A DNA stretch of 21,465 bases from CAZLFA01 sp964558665 (GCA_964558665.1 CAZLFA010000066.1:1-21465); one strand, 5' to 3'; counted from the stretch's first letter, positions 6,782-14,883 are shown. Translations and numbers: made by a program. Notes: generated by a model not told the origin, from the letters alone.

Positions 6782-7747
6782 CTAATTCTCCTTCCCCAGT
6801 AATCTTTTCATCCTTTCACTGTAGAATGCTAACCCCACGATACTACTTAGCAACGCAAAAATTATGATCTTTGTTATCATCCGTTCAGTTTCTTCATTAT
6901 TCTCCTCACGTGCAATCCGATTAAAATCTTCCAAAGAAAAAATTCTTTCTTCATTTATCTCTAACTGGTACATTGTTGGCCAACCAAGAAGTGTGCGATC
7001 CTTACCTCTACTATCCGCATACCATACCCTGGCGGGCTTTCCGTTGAACTCACCATTTGCTGACCGTATACGATAATGATGAATATTACCAAGCGTACGC
7101 CCCATAAAAAGTACCTTGCCGCTCTGCTCGTCCCGTATAACTGCGCCATAAGGAGGCCCCCTGCGGCCGGGAAGACTGCTAATAGGCTCGTATGTATAGA
7201 TACCATTCACCGTCTTCAGGTCTTCCATTCTTTTTATCTCGATTGGCTTATCTCCCCCTGATAACCAATCTGCAAATCCAAAAATAGCTATAAGCAAAAT
7301 AATCATCAATCCATACACTATCCAAGCTTGCTTTTTGTATCTCCGTTTCCGATCGATAAATTCATCCATGGACATTCCGGGTGGCAGTTTTAATGCTTCG
7401 GATTGAGGCTTACCCTCGATGCGCTGCCATAGTCTGCCGTCTCGCACAATAATGCTTCCGCCACAGGCAGAGCATTTAAGCAGGGAATCCTCAGTGGCCT
7501 TAGTTACCGGACCACTGCAGTAAGGGCAGTAACCGGATATCGTGAATGCCCACTTGTGCAGAAAGTAAAAAAGCGGCATGGCGACACAGACAAGGGTGAC
7601 AAATCCCCACAGGCGATACTTAAAAAGAACCACTACGCTGACGATTGAATAGGCCACGGAGAGCATGATAAACATGATCCGGTTTCTTTTGTAGTCGTTG
7701 GTGATCGCCGTTGACTTTATTTCGTAATTATTCATGTCTTGATTCAT
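6782..7747 (-). CDS. Membrane protein with central zinc ribbon, unknown function
   Basis: I do not recognise the family. The 321-residue protein has two N-terminal membrane segments (about 24-43 and 46-63), a four-cysteine zinc ribbon (Cys74-x2-Cys77 in CPYC, Cys92-x2-Cys95 in CSAC), a third span (141-160), a soluble domain of some 125 residues, and a C-terminal span (about 293-309). The soluble part contains YGAVIRDEQSGKVLFMGRT and a Tyr/Trp-rich block. Its stop is three bases before the RTX start and it begins ten bases after the small exported protein, so the three form one operon. It could be an accessory or immunity factor for the RTX protein; this is inference. Confidence 0.8.
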   Translation of the reverse strand: MNQDMNNYEIKSTAITNDYKRNRIMFIMLSVAYSIVSVVVLFKYRLWGFVTLVCVAMPLFYFLHKWAFTISGYCPYCSGPVTKATEDSLLKCSACGGSIIVRDGRLWQRIEGKPQSEALKLPPGMSMDEFIDRKRRYKKQAWIVYGLMIILLIAIFGFADWLSGGDKPIEIKRMEDLKTVNGIYTYEPISSLPGRRGPPYGAVIRDEQSGKVLFMGRTLGNIHHYRIRSANGEFNGKPARVWYADSRGKDRTLLGWPTMYQLEINEERIFSLEDFNRIAREENNEETERMITKIIIFALLSSIVGLAFYSERMKRLLGKEN

Positions 7748-7757
7748 TTTTATATTA

Positions 7758-8267
7758 CTAATTGATCAATGTTATTACTATGAACCTTGATCCCATTTGC
7801 TTAATCCATGAGACTTTAGAGATTAACTCATCAATATAATCAATTGTCACCTGGCCATCATTATTTAATCGCCACGTCATATCCCGACCTGAGTTTTTCT
7901 TTTCCAACCAATGAACCGAATGGTACCCAACTTGTTTCCCTTTCTCCATAAAGTAGCTTGTGCGACCTATGTGGGTGATCTCTGCTTGCAGCAATGTGGA
8001 GATTTCATCTTTTGTTGAATTAAACTTTATTTTTAGAAGCTTGGTGCGAACAAATTGTGCTTCCTCTTTTGATAAAACGGTATATACTTTTTCACCGTGA
8101 ATACACCGCGAACTTGTATTTTTTGTAAGATCACAGAATGTAATGCGTGGCGGCTGATGCGGTGTTTGGGCAAACACAGACGCCGCATGCATGGTGAAAG
8201 TTATTATTGCCACGATGACAATAGTCAGAACTACCGAAATTACTCTGCCAATCATATTCCCTCCCAT
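7758..8267 (-). CDS. Small exported protein of unknown function
   Basis: This 169-residue protein has a clear N-terminal export signal: hydrophobic residues 6-24, then HAASVFAQ with a plausible signal peptidase I site after Ala33. The mature part has two cysteines (FCDLTKNTSSRC) that could form a disulfide and a mixed alpha/beta C-terminal region, with no family I can name. An alternative start at Met5 (8255) has GGGAGGG just upstream and may be the true one. It is the first gene of a unit with the zinc-ribbon membrane protein and the RTX gene, each within ten bases of the next. Confidence 0.7.
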   Translation of the reverse strand: MGGNMIGRVISVVLTIVIVAIITFTMHAASVFAQTPHQPPRITFCDLTKNTSSRCIHGEKVYTVLSKEEAQFVRTKLLKIKFNSTKDEISTLLQAEITHIGRTSYFMEKGKQVGYHSVHWLEKKNSGRDMTWRLNNDGQVTIDYIDELISKVSWIKQMGSRFIVITLIN

Positions 8268-8320
8268 TCCCTGATTATTTTGCCTTGTTAGTTTGGCGTC
8301 GTTTGTCTTGGTTTGTTTTG

Positions 8321-8340
8321 GGTCGGACCAAGTTTATCGT
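8321..8340. repeat. GGTCGGACC repeat, copy 3
   Basis: GGTCGGACCAAGTTTATCGT lies upstream of the small exported protein gene and matches 4421-4440 at 18 of 20 positions. All three copies point the same way and flank the accessory cassettes. Confidence 0.6.
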
Positions 8341-8706
8341 TTGATTTATTCGCATTTGTGTTCCTCAAGTAACCGTTTTCCGACCTTTGAATCCCCTTTT
8401 CAGGGGTAAAATGTTTACTCATAGAAACTGTTTTTCTGGGGGGAGGTTTGAACAGGATGTAGTTCTATCTGCTCTTGATACTCGTGGATTCCGCAATTCA
8501 CGAAATCCTGAGCGTGAAGATATCTGCCGGGCATCCCCCCGATACACGGCGTATCACTTTTACTTAGTATGGTTTTGAATGATCTTAGAACTGCTTTTCT
8601 GGAAATCTTTTCTTGATAGCTGACGCTTTTTAATAAAAATACAAGAAATAATCAATAAGATATTCATGCTTATTATATGAGTATATGCTTATATTTGTCC
8701 ATTTTT

Positions 8707-8735
8707 AGTAAGTATTCATTCAAGTTATACTTACT
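8707..8735. repeat. Inverted repeat in AT-rich DNA
   Basis: AGTAAGTAT (8707-8715) and ATACTTACT (8727-8735) are perfect complements separated by 11 bases. No T-tract follows, so a protein-binding operator is as likely as a terminator. No gene start is near enough to assign it to. Confidence 0.4.
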
Positions 8736-8952
8736 TTATTTATTAGATTTTATTTTTTCATTTGGCAGTTTGGCATTCTTCTGAAATTGGAGTTTACATC
8801 AGTTATTTTGGGGGATCTTTACATGAAACTGACATATGCAACCTTGGGAATTATTCCGGTGGCAGATCAACCCCTAATTGTTTTCCTTTATACAAGAGAA
8901 TAATGCAAATTCAATACTGATTGATTATTGATTGTATACCTACTTAATTTAG

Positions 8953-9291
8953 GTATTTGGTCACTCTATCTTCAGCGTTAGAGGAGACCACGCATATCGT
9001 GCCAGTGCAACTGTAGGTTTCGGCCTTTCCAGGGAGACAGATAAGAACATTGGTCTTGTTCTGACCTATGAGTTAGATCGATCAATGACTCTACAAAGCA
9101 TAGAGGAACAGAGGACTTCAGATACATGTGGTAACCGAAGATTACGAATGGTTATCATCGAAATTCAGAAATCATCATGGTGTGGAGTTGTAGGTGGCGA
9201 CAGCAACTGGCATCCTGCACATTTTCTACTGTATCACCTGAGCAGTTCCGATCGAAAGCTGCAGTTCAGAGACATTACTACCCGTTATTGA
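8953..9291 (+). pseudogene. Possible remnant of an outer-membrane or surface protein gene
   Basis: The plus strand is open from just after a TAG at 8950-8952 to TGA at 9289-9291. The first third reads SVRGDHAYRASATVGFGL followed by SRETDKNIGLVLTYELDRS, with the alternating polar/hydrophobic pattern of outer-membrane beta strands. The frame is open well upstream of its only ATG (9085), which lacks a ribosome site. The downstream part (CGNRRLRMVIIEI onward) looks unselected. It may be a decayed gene fragment, or chance; family uncertain. Confidence 0.25.
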
Positions 9292-9368
9292 CTCCAATAA
9301 AATGATTGCGGTGCCGGTGTTCCAAATGATGGAATGTATTCGCCCAAAACAACAGGCCCTCAATAAGA

Positions 9369-9398
9369 AAGGGGGCTTTGTTGACAACAAGCCCCCTT
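9369..9398. terminator. Rho-independent, probably bidirectional terminator
   Basis: AAGGGGGCTT (9369-9378) pairs with AAGCCCCCTT (9389-9398), extended by TGTTG/CAACA toward the loop. On the plus strand CCCTTTTTTG follows; on the minus strand TTTCTTATTG follows. It lies 25 bases beyond the stop of the patatin-like gene and would end that minus-strand transcript. Confidence 0.85.
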
Positions 9399-9423
9399 CC
9401 CTTTTTTGTTATTCTTTCCTGCT

Positions 9424-10305
9424 CTAGGGAAGCCGTCCTTCCTGTTTCAGTCTGTTAATAATCTGCTGAAGCTTTGGCATTGCACTGACGGCAGCCTTTT
9501 CCCCTTCCAGGATGGCCTCATGCCGCTTGGAAAAATCGGCAGAGCCCACAAACGAAACATTGGGCCTGATGACCACGTCCGCCTTGTTGACCTGCGTCAC
9601 CGATATTTTGTTGTACATGATATCCACGGATTTCAGGATCGTATCGACGGTGCTCTTGGGAATGCTGTTGTCTATGCCGGCGGAAATGTCCACGGCAATG
9701 ACGACGTCCGCACCGTATCGCCTCGCCACATCGACAGCCAGCGGATTCACGACGCCGCCGTCCACATAACTCGTACTGGAAAACTTGGCCGGCTGGAAGA
9801 TGCCCGGCACGGAACAGCTTGCCTGTACCGCCATGCCCGTGTTGCCCGTGCCGAAAACAATCTCATCGCCCGTCTGGATGTTGGTGGCTACTGCGTAAAA
9901 CGGAATTCTCATCTTCTCAATGGGAGTGTTTCTGACGCTCCTGTTCACATAGTCTCTCAATCTCTCTCCCTTGATGAACCCGTTGTCGGGGAAGGTCAGA
10001 TCGGCCACCTCGTCCTTCTGCAGGCCTATCGCTATTCCCTGAAGCTGATAGGCATTGAAACCATAAGCATAAAGACTGCCCACAAAACTCCCCACGCTTG
10101 TGCCTACCACCATGTGAACGGGGACCTTCTGAGATTCAAGTATCTTGATCACGCCGATGTGGGCGAAACCCTTCGATGCCCCGGCGCCAAGGACCAGCGC
10201 CACCTTCGCCGGTTTTGCAGGTCCCAGTATCTGCGGCGTCGCGCATGCCTGCATCAATAAAATCATACTGAACATCAAAAATAATACCGCTGATCTGATT
10301 CTCAT
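9424..10305 (-). CDS. Patatin-like phospholipase, predicted lipoprotein
   Basis: This 293-residue serine lipid acyl hydrolase of the patatin/RssA type should cleave acyl esters of membrane lipids. The oxyanion block is GAGASKGFAHIGV (about 40-52), the nucleophile elbow is GTSVGS with Ser70, and the dyad Asp is Asp182 in YVDGGVVNP. The N-terminus is a signal peptide ending LLMQAC with Cys21 as a likely lipidation site, so the enzyme is probably anchored in the periplasm or outer membrane. ATG 10305 has AAAGGAG seven bases upstream. It appears monocistronic, between a MITE-like element upstream and a terminator downstream. Confidence 0.9.
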   Translation of the reverse strand: MRIRSAVLFLMFSMILLMQACATPQILGPAKPAKVALVLGAGASKGFAHIGVIKILESQKVPVHMVVGTSVGSFVGSLYAYGFNAYQLQGIAIGLQKDEVADLTFPDNGFIKGERLRDYVNRSVRNTPIEKMRIPFYAVATNIQTGDEIVFGTGNTGMAVQASCSVPGIFQPAKFSSTSYVDGGVVNPLAVDVARRYGADVVIAVDISAGIDNSIPKSTVDTILKSVDIMYNKISVTQVNKADVVIRPNVSFVGSADFSKRHEAILEGEKAAVSAMPKLQQIINRLKQEGRLP

Positions 10306-10321
10306 CGCCTACTCCTTTGTT

Positions 10322-10546
10322 TAATTAGTGTCCATCCGGAAACTCCGGATGTTGAGACTTTCGGTTTCCGGATTGAAAAGAGGTTATTTTTCGTTCCGGC
10401 AAGGAGTATAAAATCCCCCTTGCCCCCTTTATAAAGGGCGTTTTGCATGATTGCGCGGAGGCGTACTTTACTTACGCCGCACAAGCAATACCGCAGATCG
10501 ACACAGCCGGAGCGAAAAAAAGCCCTTTCCGGACGGAAACTAATTA
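10322..10546. mobile_element. MITE-like element with 21-bp terminal inverted repeats
   Basis: TAATTAGTGTCCATCCGGAAA at 10322-10342 matches the complement of 10526-10546 (TAATTAGTTTCCGTCCGGAAA) in 19 of 21 positions. Inside are a hairpin CATCCGGA/TCCGGATG (10333-10351) and a perfect palindrome CCCTTTATAAAGGG (10425-10438). The only internal frame (about 60 codons) has no protein-like features. The right end overlaps 10544-10546, so the element provides the TAA stop of the oxidoreductase gene. The 225-bp length and non-coding content suit a non-autonomous element; mobility is inferred. Confidence 0.6.
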
Positions 10547-11140
10547 TATGCTCGGAAAGTAATGCCCTACCGTTTCTTTAACTCCCGCCAGCCATTCCTT
10601 TCGCTGGTCTTCCGTGCTCGTCACAACCACCCGGAACATCTCTCTGTAAAACTCCTTTACTCCACAAAGATCGAATATGCAATTCTTCCATATCAACTGG
10701 AGGGGATCGCCGAATACAGACATCTCCCTGCCCTCCGGAGTATTTGCCGTGTTAAAAACAAGAACCGCTTTTGCCTTCAAAAGCCCCACGGGAACACCCT
10801 CTCCGCTGTCCCCCTCCTCAAATTCGTAAGCGACACCGGGGCGTATGACCCGATCCACCCATCCTTTGAGGATTGCCGGCGGCTGCCCCCACCAGTTGGG
10901 GTGAACGATAATGATACCCCGGGCATCTGCTATCTCGCGGCAGTGCAATTCTATTGCTTTTGGAAGTCCTGCCCCCTTCGGTATTTCGTCCGTCCTCAAC
11001 AGCGGATCGAAACCCTCTTCATAAAGGTCATGAAAATGGATGCCGTAACCGTTTTCTTTCAACGCTTCCCGGGCAGCTTCGGCAATGGCATGATTAAGGC
11101 TGTTTCTGTCCGGATGAGCCAGGATAATCGAAACATTCAT
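10544..11140 (-). CDS. Flavodoxin-fold NAD(P)H oxidoreductase (quinone reductase type)
   Basis: This 198-residue cytosolic flavoprotein belongs to the NAD(P)H dehydrogenase (quinone)/MdaB-KefF-like family, which reduces quinones or other acceptors by two-electron transfer from NAD(P)H. The N-terminal strand-loop for FMN/FAD phosphate is visible (VSIILAHPDRNSLNHAI). The family core IIIVHPNWWGQPPAILKGWVDRV (about 77-98) and the GxPVGLLKAKAVLVFNTANT block follow. It starts three bases after the stop of the alpha/beta hydrolase gene (11144-11980), implying co-transcription. Its stop codon lies in the end of the MITE-like element, so the native C-terminus may have been slightly changed. Confidence 0.88.
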   Translation of the reverse strand: MNVSIILAHPDRNSLNHAIAEAAREALKENGYGIHFHDLYEEGFDPLLRTDEIPKGAGLPKAIELHCREIADARGIIIVHPNWWGQPPAILKGWVDRVIRPGVAYEFEEGDSGEGVPVGLLKAKAVLVFNTANTPEGREMSVFGDPLQLIWKNCIFDLCGVKEFYREMFRVVVTSTEDQRKEWLAGVKETVGHYFPSI

Positions 11141-11143
11141 TAG

Positions 11144-11980
11144 TCAATTTCCCTTAACGGATAATTCTCCGCCCAATGATAAAATGAAATTCTTTATTGC
11201 CTCGATCACTTTTTCTTTGGCCTGGAGATGCGGGATATGGCCGCAGCTCGGGATAATCAGCGGCTCGGCCGGTCCCGACACCTTGCTCACGATTGCCTCT
11301 ACCTGGGCCGGAGTGCCGTATTCGTCATCTTTGCCCTGAATGACAAGCAGCGGGCAATTTATTCCCGGAAGATACTCCTCGATATTCCAACCGCTGAATT
11401 CATTCGACAGCCACGTTTCCGACCACGCCCGGAACAGGTCATCTGTCTTGTCTCCATGATATTTTTTCAGCTGTTCCTTTAAATTTGTTTCCTCATATAT
11501 GCTCACGGCCCTGCGTATGCCTTCCAGGGTTATCTCCTCAATAAACACATGAGCTGCTTCCGTCACGACCGTCTGCACCCTTTCCGGAAAGGCGGATGAA
11601 AAGATAAGGGCAATCGACCCGCCGTCACTGTGGCCGATCAGGATGGGACGCATGATGCCGAGCTCATCTAAAAACTGCGGCAGTACATCCAGGGCCTCTT
11701 CATGCAGATAATACGGCGTCCTCTTTTTCACAGGCGGATCGGACTTCCCGTATCCCTTCCGTTCATAAACTATCCCGGAAAGTCCTGTCATCATGCAGAG
11801 TCTCTCCGGAAAATCCCTCCACTGGCCAATGCTTCCCAATCCCTCATGGAGGAAGATCAGCGATGTATCCGGGGGTGAATCATCGACAGCAGGGGGGCTG
11901 ATAAACTCAACGGAAAGACGTGATGTGCCGATATCGACAAAGGACTGCCTTTTTTCTACGCTATCAATATTCTCTGTCAT
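11144..11980 (-). CDS. Alpha/beta hydrolase
   Basis: This 278-residue alpha/beta-fold hydrolase has no export signal. The nucleophile elbow is GHSDGG (Ser118), the acid lies in QGKDDEYGT (Asp218/219) and the catalytic histidine is in SCGHIPH (His248). The oxyanion HEGLGS motif (about 45-50) follows LIFL. It is the first gene of a two-gene unit with the NAD(P)H oxidoreductase. The pattern HEGLGSIGQWRDFP and YERKGYGKSD is common in esterase/lactonase-like members, but the substrate cannot be read from the sequence. Confidence 0.87.
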   Translation of the reverse strand: MTENIDSVEKRQSFVDIGTSRLSVEFISPPAVDDSPPDTSLIFLHEGLGSIGQWRDFPERLCMMTGLSGIVYERKGYGKSDPPVKKRTPYYLHEEALDVLPQFLDELGIMRPILIGHSDGGSIALIFSSAFPERVQTVVTEAAHVFIEEITLEGIRRAVSIYEETNLKEQLKKYHGDKTDDLFRAWSETWLSNEFSGWNIEEYLPGINCPLLVIQGKDDEYGTPAQVEAIVSKVSGPAEPLIIPSCGHIPHLQAKEKVIEAIKNFILSLGGELSVKGN

Positions 11981-12044
11981 CTATTATCAACCCGCACGAG
12001 ACAACCACAGATTACGCAATAATAACCGTGATACCCTTTGTCGT

Positions 12045-12129
12045 CCCGGTCAAAGGGGTTTTCAAGCGGCGAATCAAATATTTTTCTTGTGAAAAATATT
12101 CTGAGCTGTGGAAAGCCTCTTTGACCGGG
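12045..12129. repeat. 85-bp nested hairpin between operons
   Basis: Outer arms CCCGGTCAAAGGGG (12045-12058) and CCTCTTTGACCGGG (12116-12129) pair with one mismatch. Inside is a perfect 10-bp stem AATATTTTTC/GAAAAATATT (12077-12100) with a 4-base loop. It sits downstream of the glycosyltransferase operon and upstream of the 11144-11980 gene. It may be a REP/MITE-type repeat and could also act as a transcription barrier. Nothing else is seen between 11981 and 12196. Confidence 0.65.
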
Positions 12130-12196
12130 ATAATACTCCCTTATCCAATTGCCTGTACGTTCTACTGCGTAAGCTGTGTTAATCTATTTCTACGAC

Positions 12197-12886
12197 TTAT
12201 CGAAAGAGGTTATATTTGATAATGCAGTACAGCGCCCGCACGCCGTCCTTCCATCCTATTTTTTTCCCCTCGGCATATGAGCGTCCATAATACGAAATGC
12301 CCACTTCGTAGATGCGGACACCCAGCTTCGCCATCTTGGCCGTGATCTCCGGCTCGAATCCGAACCTGTTTTCTTCTATCTCGACACTCTGGATGATCTC
12401 GCGGCGGAATGCCTTGTAACAGGCCTCCATATCGGTCATGTTCAGGTTGGTCATCATGTTGGAAAGCAGGGTTAAAAAGGTATTGCCGACATAATGCCAG
12501 TAGAAATGCACGCGATGCGGTCTTCCGCCCAGGAAACGGGAACCGAAAACAACATCAGCTTTGCCGGTCGCAATGGGCTCGATGATCATGGGGTATTCCT
12601 GGGGATCATATTCAAGATCGGCATCCTGCACAATCACTATGTCGCCGGTCGCCTCGCGGAAACCGCTGCTCAATGCCGCCCCCTTGCCCATGTTGCGCTC
12701 GTGATAAATTATCCTGTCGACAACCGGCGCTATTTCCGATCTCAGGATATCCCTTGTCGAGTCGGTTGAGCAGTCATCGACAACGATGATCTCCTTTTCC
12801 TTTACAGGCGCCGCTCGCACCGCGTCTATGATCTCACGGATCGTGGTTTCCTCATTGTAACAGGGAATAATCACCGATAACTTCAT
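12197..12886 (-). CDS. Family 2 glycosyltransferase, DPM1-like (polyprenyl-phosphate sugar synthase type)
   Basis: This 229-residue GT-A fold enzyme resembles dolichol-phosphate mannosyltransferase and its bacterial relatives, which move a sugar from a nucleotide donor to polyprenyl phosphate at the inner membrane. Visible motifs are LSVIIPCYNEETTI (N-terminus), VVDDCSTDST (nucleotide site), QDADLEYDP with the DxD metal site at Asp88-Asp90, GSRFLGG, and the C-terminal RFGFEPEITAK and GISYYGRSYAEGKKIGWKDG. It lacks C-terminal membrane spans. It begins six bases after the stop of the polytopic protein 12893-14422, which may use its product. It is the last gene of the long operon. Confidence 0.92.
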   Translation of the reverse strand: MKLSVIIPCYNEETTIREIIDAVRAAPVKEKEIIVVDDCSTDSTRDILRSEIAPVVDRIIYHERNMGKGAALSSGFREATGDIVIVQDADLEYDPQEYPMIIEPIATGKADVVFGSRFLGGRPHRVHFYWHYVGNTFLTLLSNMMTNLNMTDMEACYKAFRREIIQSVEIEENRFGFEPEITAKMAKLGVRIYEVGISYYGRSYAEGKKIGWKDGVRALYCIIKYNLFR

Positions 12887-12892
12887 ATCCGT

Positions 12893-14422
12893 TCAGTGCC
12901 CTCCTTTGGCTGCATTCGCTCTTTTCTTTTTCGAGGCGGCCGGTTCAGCCCCTTTCCCGATTGCTGCGCTTTCCGCGAACCGCTGCACGGGAGAATCTTC
13001 TTCAGTTCCGGCAAGCATGAAGCACACAAATATCAAACTCGGCCATACCTGCATAAAAAGCCTGTTCAGGGAAGTAAAAAGGTGCCATCGCAGATCATGC
13101 GGCGTTACAAGATATACGGCAAAATAACCGGCCAGCATAATCAGAGGTATCGCCAGCGCATTTAACGCCGCCGATCTTTCCCTGCCCTTCTCGATCAGTC
13201 CCGTCAGCGCCAGGTAGGCCGTAAGAGGGATGAGGCCGATCACGGCCGGATTAAAGATAATCCCCGAGCGGATATTGACCACTCCCTGCGTAAAGGTTAT
13301 GGCGGTCATGAAAAAGGCTTTTATGATCTCGATATAGCGATGCGATTCGGTAAGCCTCTGAACGATCTGCTGAACGGATTGCCCGGAAAAAAGATCGTTG
13401 GGCGGAGCAAGGCTTGACTTGAAGTAAACAACAGCCATCAATACGGGCATCGCCCCCGCCAGAAGCAATGCCGCCTGTTTCAGAGAAGACTTCCACCCGC
13501 TTCTGAAGGTGAGCAAAACCAGTCTTCCCGTGATGACGGCAACGAGAAAAAGCAAGCCTTCGTTCTTCGTCCAGCATGCAAAACCCGCCGCTGCTCCTGC
13601 GAGAAGCAACGCCCCGCAGTTGTATTTCTCCTCTTTGTCGCTCATGCAGCAGCAAACAATCGTCACCAGGATGAAAAACGCCAGCGGAATATCGGCCACC
13701 TGATATATGGTCAGGATAAAGAAAAAAGGGCTGCCCATCAGAGCCAGGCCGGCAAGGAACCCCTGGCTTTGCCCGCGGAATAAGGCAACTGATGAAACAA
13801 GAAGTCCGACAATGGCGAGGGAGAAAAGCATAGCCAGCATGATGGGCACATAAGTGCTCTCGCCTCCCTGGTAGAACCATGAGCGGACAATCGATAAAGG
13901 CAGCATGAGCGGATAGTCTGTATGCGTCCAATCAAGCCCGCCGCTGAACATTTCCCTCCAGTTCTCTCCGAGGCGATATATGAATCTGGCGTGCATGTTC
14001 CAGATCAGCCAGGCATCCCAGCGCCCGTGAGGCTCCTTAAGAAAGCCGATAACAAGAGAAACTGCCGATGAGATCATCGTTCCGCAAAATACAACCGTAA
14101 TTATTCGACTGAACAGCGTCGAGGCTTTACGGCTGTATCCTGCCGCCGGAGACTCACCCGGCAACCATTTTTTGTAGAGGAGATAGATTAACAGCAGGAG
14201 AAGGGAGATGAATACAAGCTCAACGGCAATCGTGTATTTCGTCATCTTCAGCGATAACAACAGAAAGTACATAACAGATGATACGCCGGTCCCGACTCCC
14301 GCACCCACGCATAAAAGAAATGCCAGGGTGGCGGGATCTCTCCTGCCCTGAGGGAGACAAGTGTAAGCAATGAGAGTACCTGTAATTACGGAACCCAGCA
14401 TGGCCAGGATCGGCATGATCAT
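12893..14422 (-). CDS. Polytopic membrane glycosyltransferase-like protein (GT-C/GT39-like)
   Basis: This 509-residue inner-membrane protein has about a dozen hydrophobic segments. A periplasmic first large loop contains acidic/aromatic residues (GRWDAWLIWNMHARFIY with Asp136, then DWTHTDYPLMLPLSI), the pattern of GT-C enzymes such as ArnT/PMT/RgtA-like transferases that take sugars from polyprenyl-phosphate donors. The C-terminal end is Ala/Lys-rich (SKKKRANAAKGG), probably cytosolic. The ATG overlaps the previous stop as ATGA (14419-14422), and the DPM1-like gene follows six bases later, supporting a donor-synthase/transferase pair. The acceptor is unknown. Confidence 0.75.
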   Translation of the reverse strand: MIMPILAMLGSVITGTLIAYTCLPQGRRDPATLAFLLCVGAGVGTGVSSVMYFLLLSLKMTKYTIAVELVFISLLLLLIYLLYKKWLPGESPAAGYSRKASTLFSRIITVVFCGTMISSAVSLVIGFLKEPHGRWDAWLIWNMHARFIYRLGENWREMFSGGLDWTHTDYPLMLPLSIVRSWFYQGGESTYVPIMLAMLFSLAIVGLLVSSVALFRGQSQGFLAGLALMGSPFFFILTIYQVADIPLAFFILVTIVCCCMSDKEEKYNCGALLLAGAAAGFACWTKNEGLLFLVAVITGRLVLLTFRSGWKSSLKQAALLLAGAMPVLMAVVYFKSSLAPPNDLFSGQSVQQIVQRLTESHRYIEIIKAFFMTAITFTQGVVNIRSGIIFNPAVIGLIPLTAYLALTGLIEKGRERSAALNALAIPLIMLAGYFAVYLVTPHDLRWHLFTSLNRLFMQVWPSLIFVCFMLAGTEEDSPVQRFAESAAIGKGAEPAASKKKRANAAKGGH

Positions 14423-14883
14423 TTGCGAACCTCTTTCTTATAAATGACCAGACCGTCTCCCAGGTCTTTTACCGGTACCAGGTTGCTGCGCCTCAGGTAC
14501 TCACTGTCGGGTTTGCCATCGGCGAAATTCCCCAGCACCACAGGATAATCTTTGCTGTTGCGGATGATGACCGGCGCCAGCGAGTACTGCGCCAGCACAT
14601 ATTGCGCCAGGATTTCGACATCCTCAAACGATTTCTCCCTGCCGAATATTTTGTCATTGTCGACCGTGGTCACGTATCCGACTTCCTTGTACGGCGCCAG
14701 AACATCCCTGGCCATGTTCATTCTTGTCTCATACATCGAGACAATATCCGTTTTCTTTATTTTCGGATAGTCCCGAACCGCGGAATACAACATCCCCAGG
14801 TTGGCATATAAGGCCACTCCGACAAGGAGCGCCAACGCGGCATGGGTTCTGTATTTTTTAAAAATTGCTTTCAATTCGTTCAT
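14419..14883 (-). CDS. Small membrane-anchored protein, unknown
   Basis: This 154-residue protein has one N-terminal membrane span (about 15-33, HAALALLVGVALYANLGML) and a mostly periplasmic soluble domain, with TRMNMARDVLAPYKEVGYVTT, DVEILAQYVLAQYSLAPVII and DLGDGLVIYKKE. I do not recognise a named family. It is joined to both neighbours by 4-base ATGA overlaps. The position immediately upstream of the polytopic GT-C-like gene suggests an accessory subunit or a soluble partner of that enzyme; this is context-based. Confidence 0.75.
   Translation of the reverse strand: MNELKAIFKKYRTHAALALLVGVALYANLGMLYSAVRDYPKIKKTDIVSMYETRMNMARDVLAPYKEVGYVTTVDNDKIFGREKSFEDVEILAQYVLAQYSLAPVIIRNSKDYPVVLGNFADGKPDSEYLRRSNLVPVKDLGDGLVIYKKEVRK

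Larger units (their letters stand above)
8268..8952. other. Intergenic stretch without a convincing gene
   Basis: The stretch contains a GGTCGGACC repeat (8321-8340), a small CCCCT/AGGGG hairpin near 8393-8406, a hairpin with one G-T pair around 8483-8502, and an AT-rich tract from 8600 to 8770 with the inverted repeat at 8707-8735. A 26-codon frame at 8823-8903 has GGGGGA upstream but nothing else to support it. No RNA gene is recognisable. It probably is an old insertion/deletion zone between accessory and core regions. Confidence 0.5.

Noticed and set aside
8387..8578. Plus-strand frame of 63 codons in the intergenic stretch
   Set aside because: No ribosome site, no recognisable features, random-looking composition.
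8823..8903. 26-codon plus-strand frame preceded by GGGGGA
   Set aside because: Too short to support from a ribosome site alone; no conserved context visible.
9406..10260. Plus-strand frame of 284 codons opposite the patatin gene
   Set aside because: Patatin motifs on the other strand are complete with a strong ribosome site; this frame is His/Arg-rich antisense noise.
10302..10484. Minus-strand frame of 60 codons inside the MITE-like element
   Set aside because: Lies across the terminal repeat and internal palindrome, with no ribosome site or protein-like pattern.
13251..13931. 226-codon alternative frame within the polytopic membrane gene
   Set aside because: Cys/Arg/His-rich, overlapping a gene with clear membrane segments and coupled neighbours.
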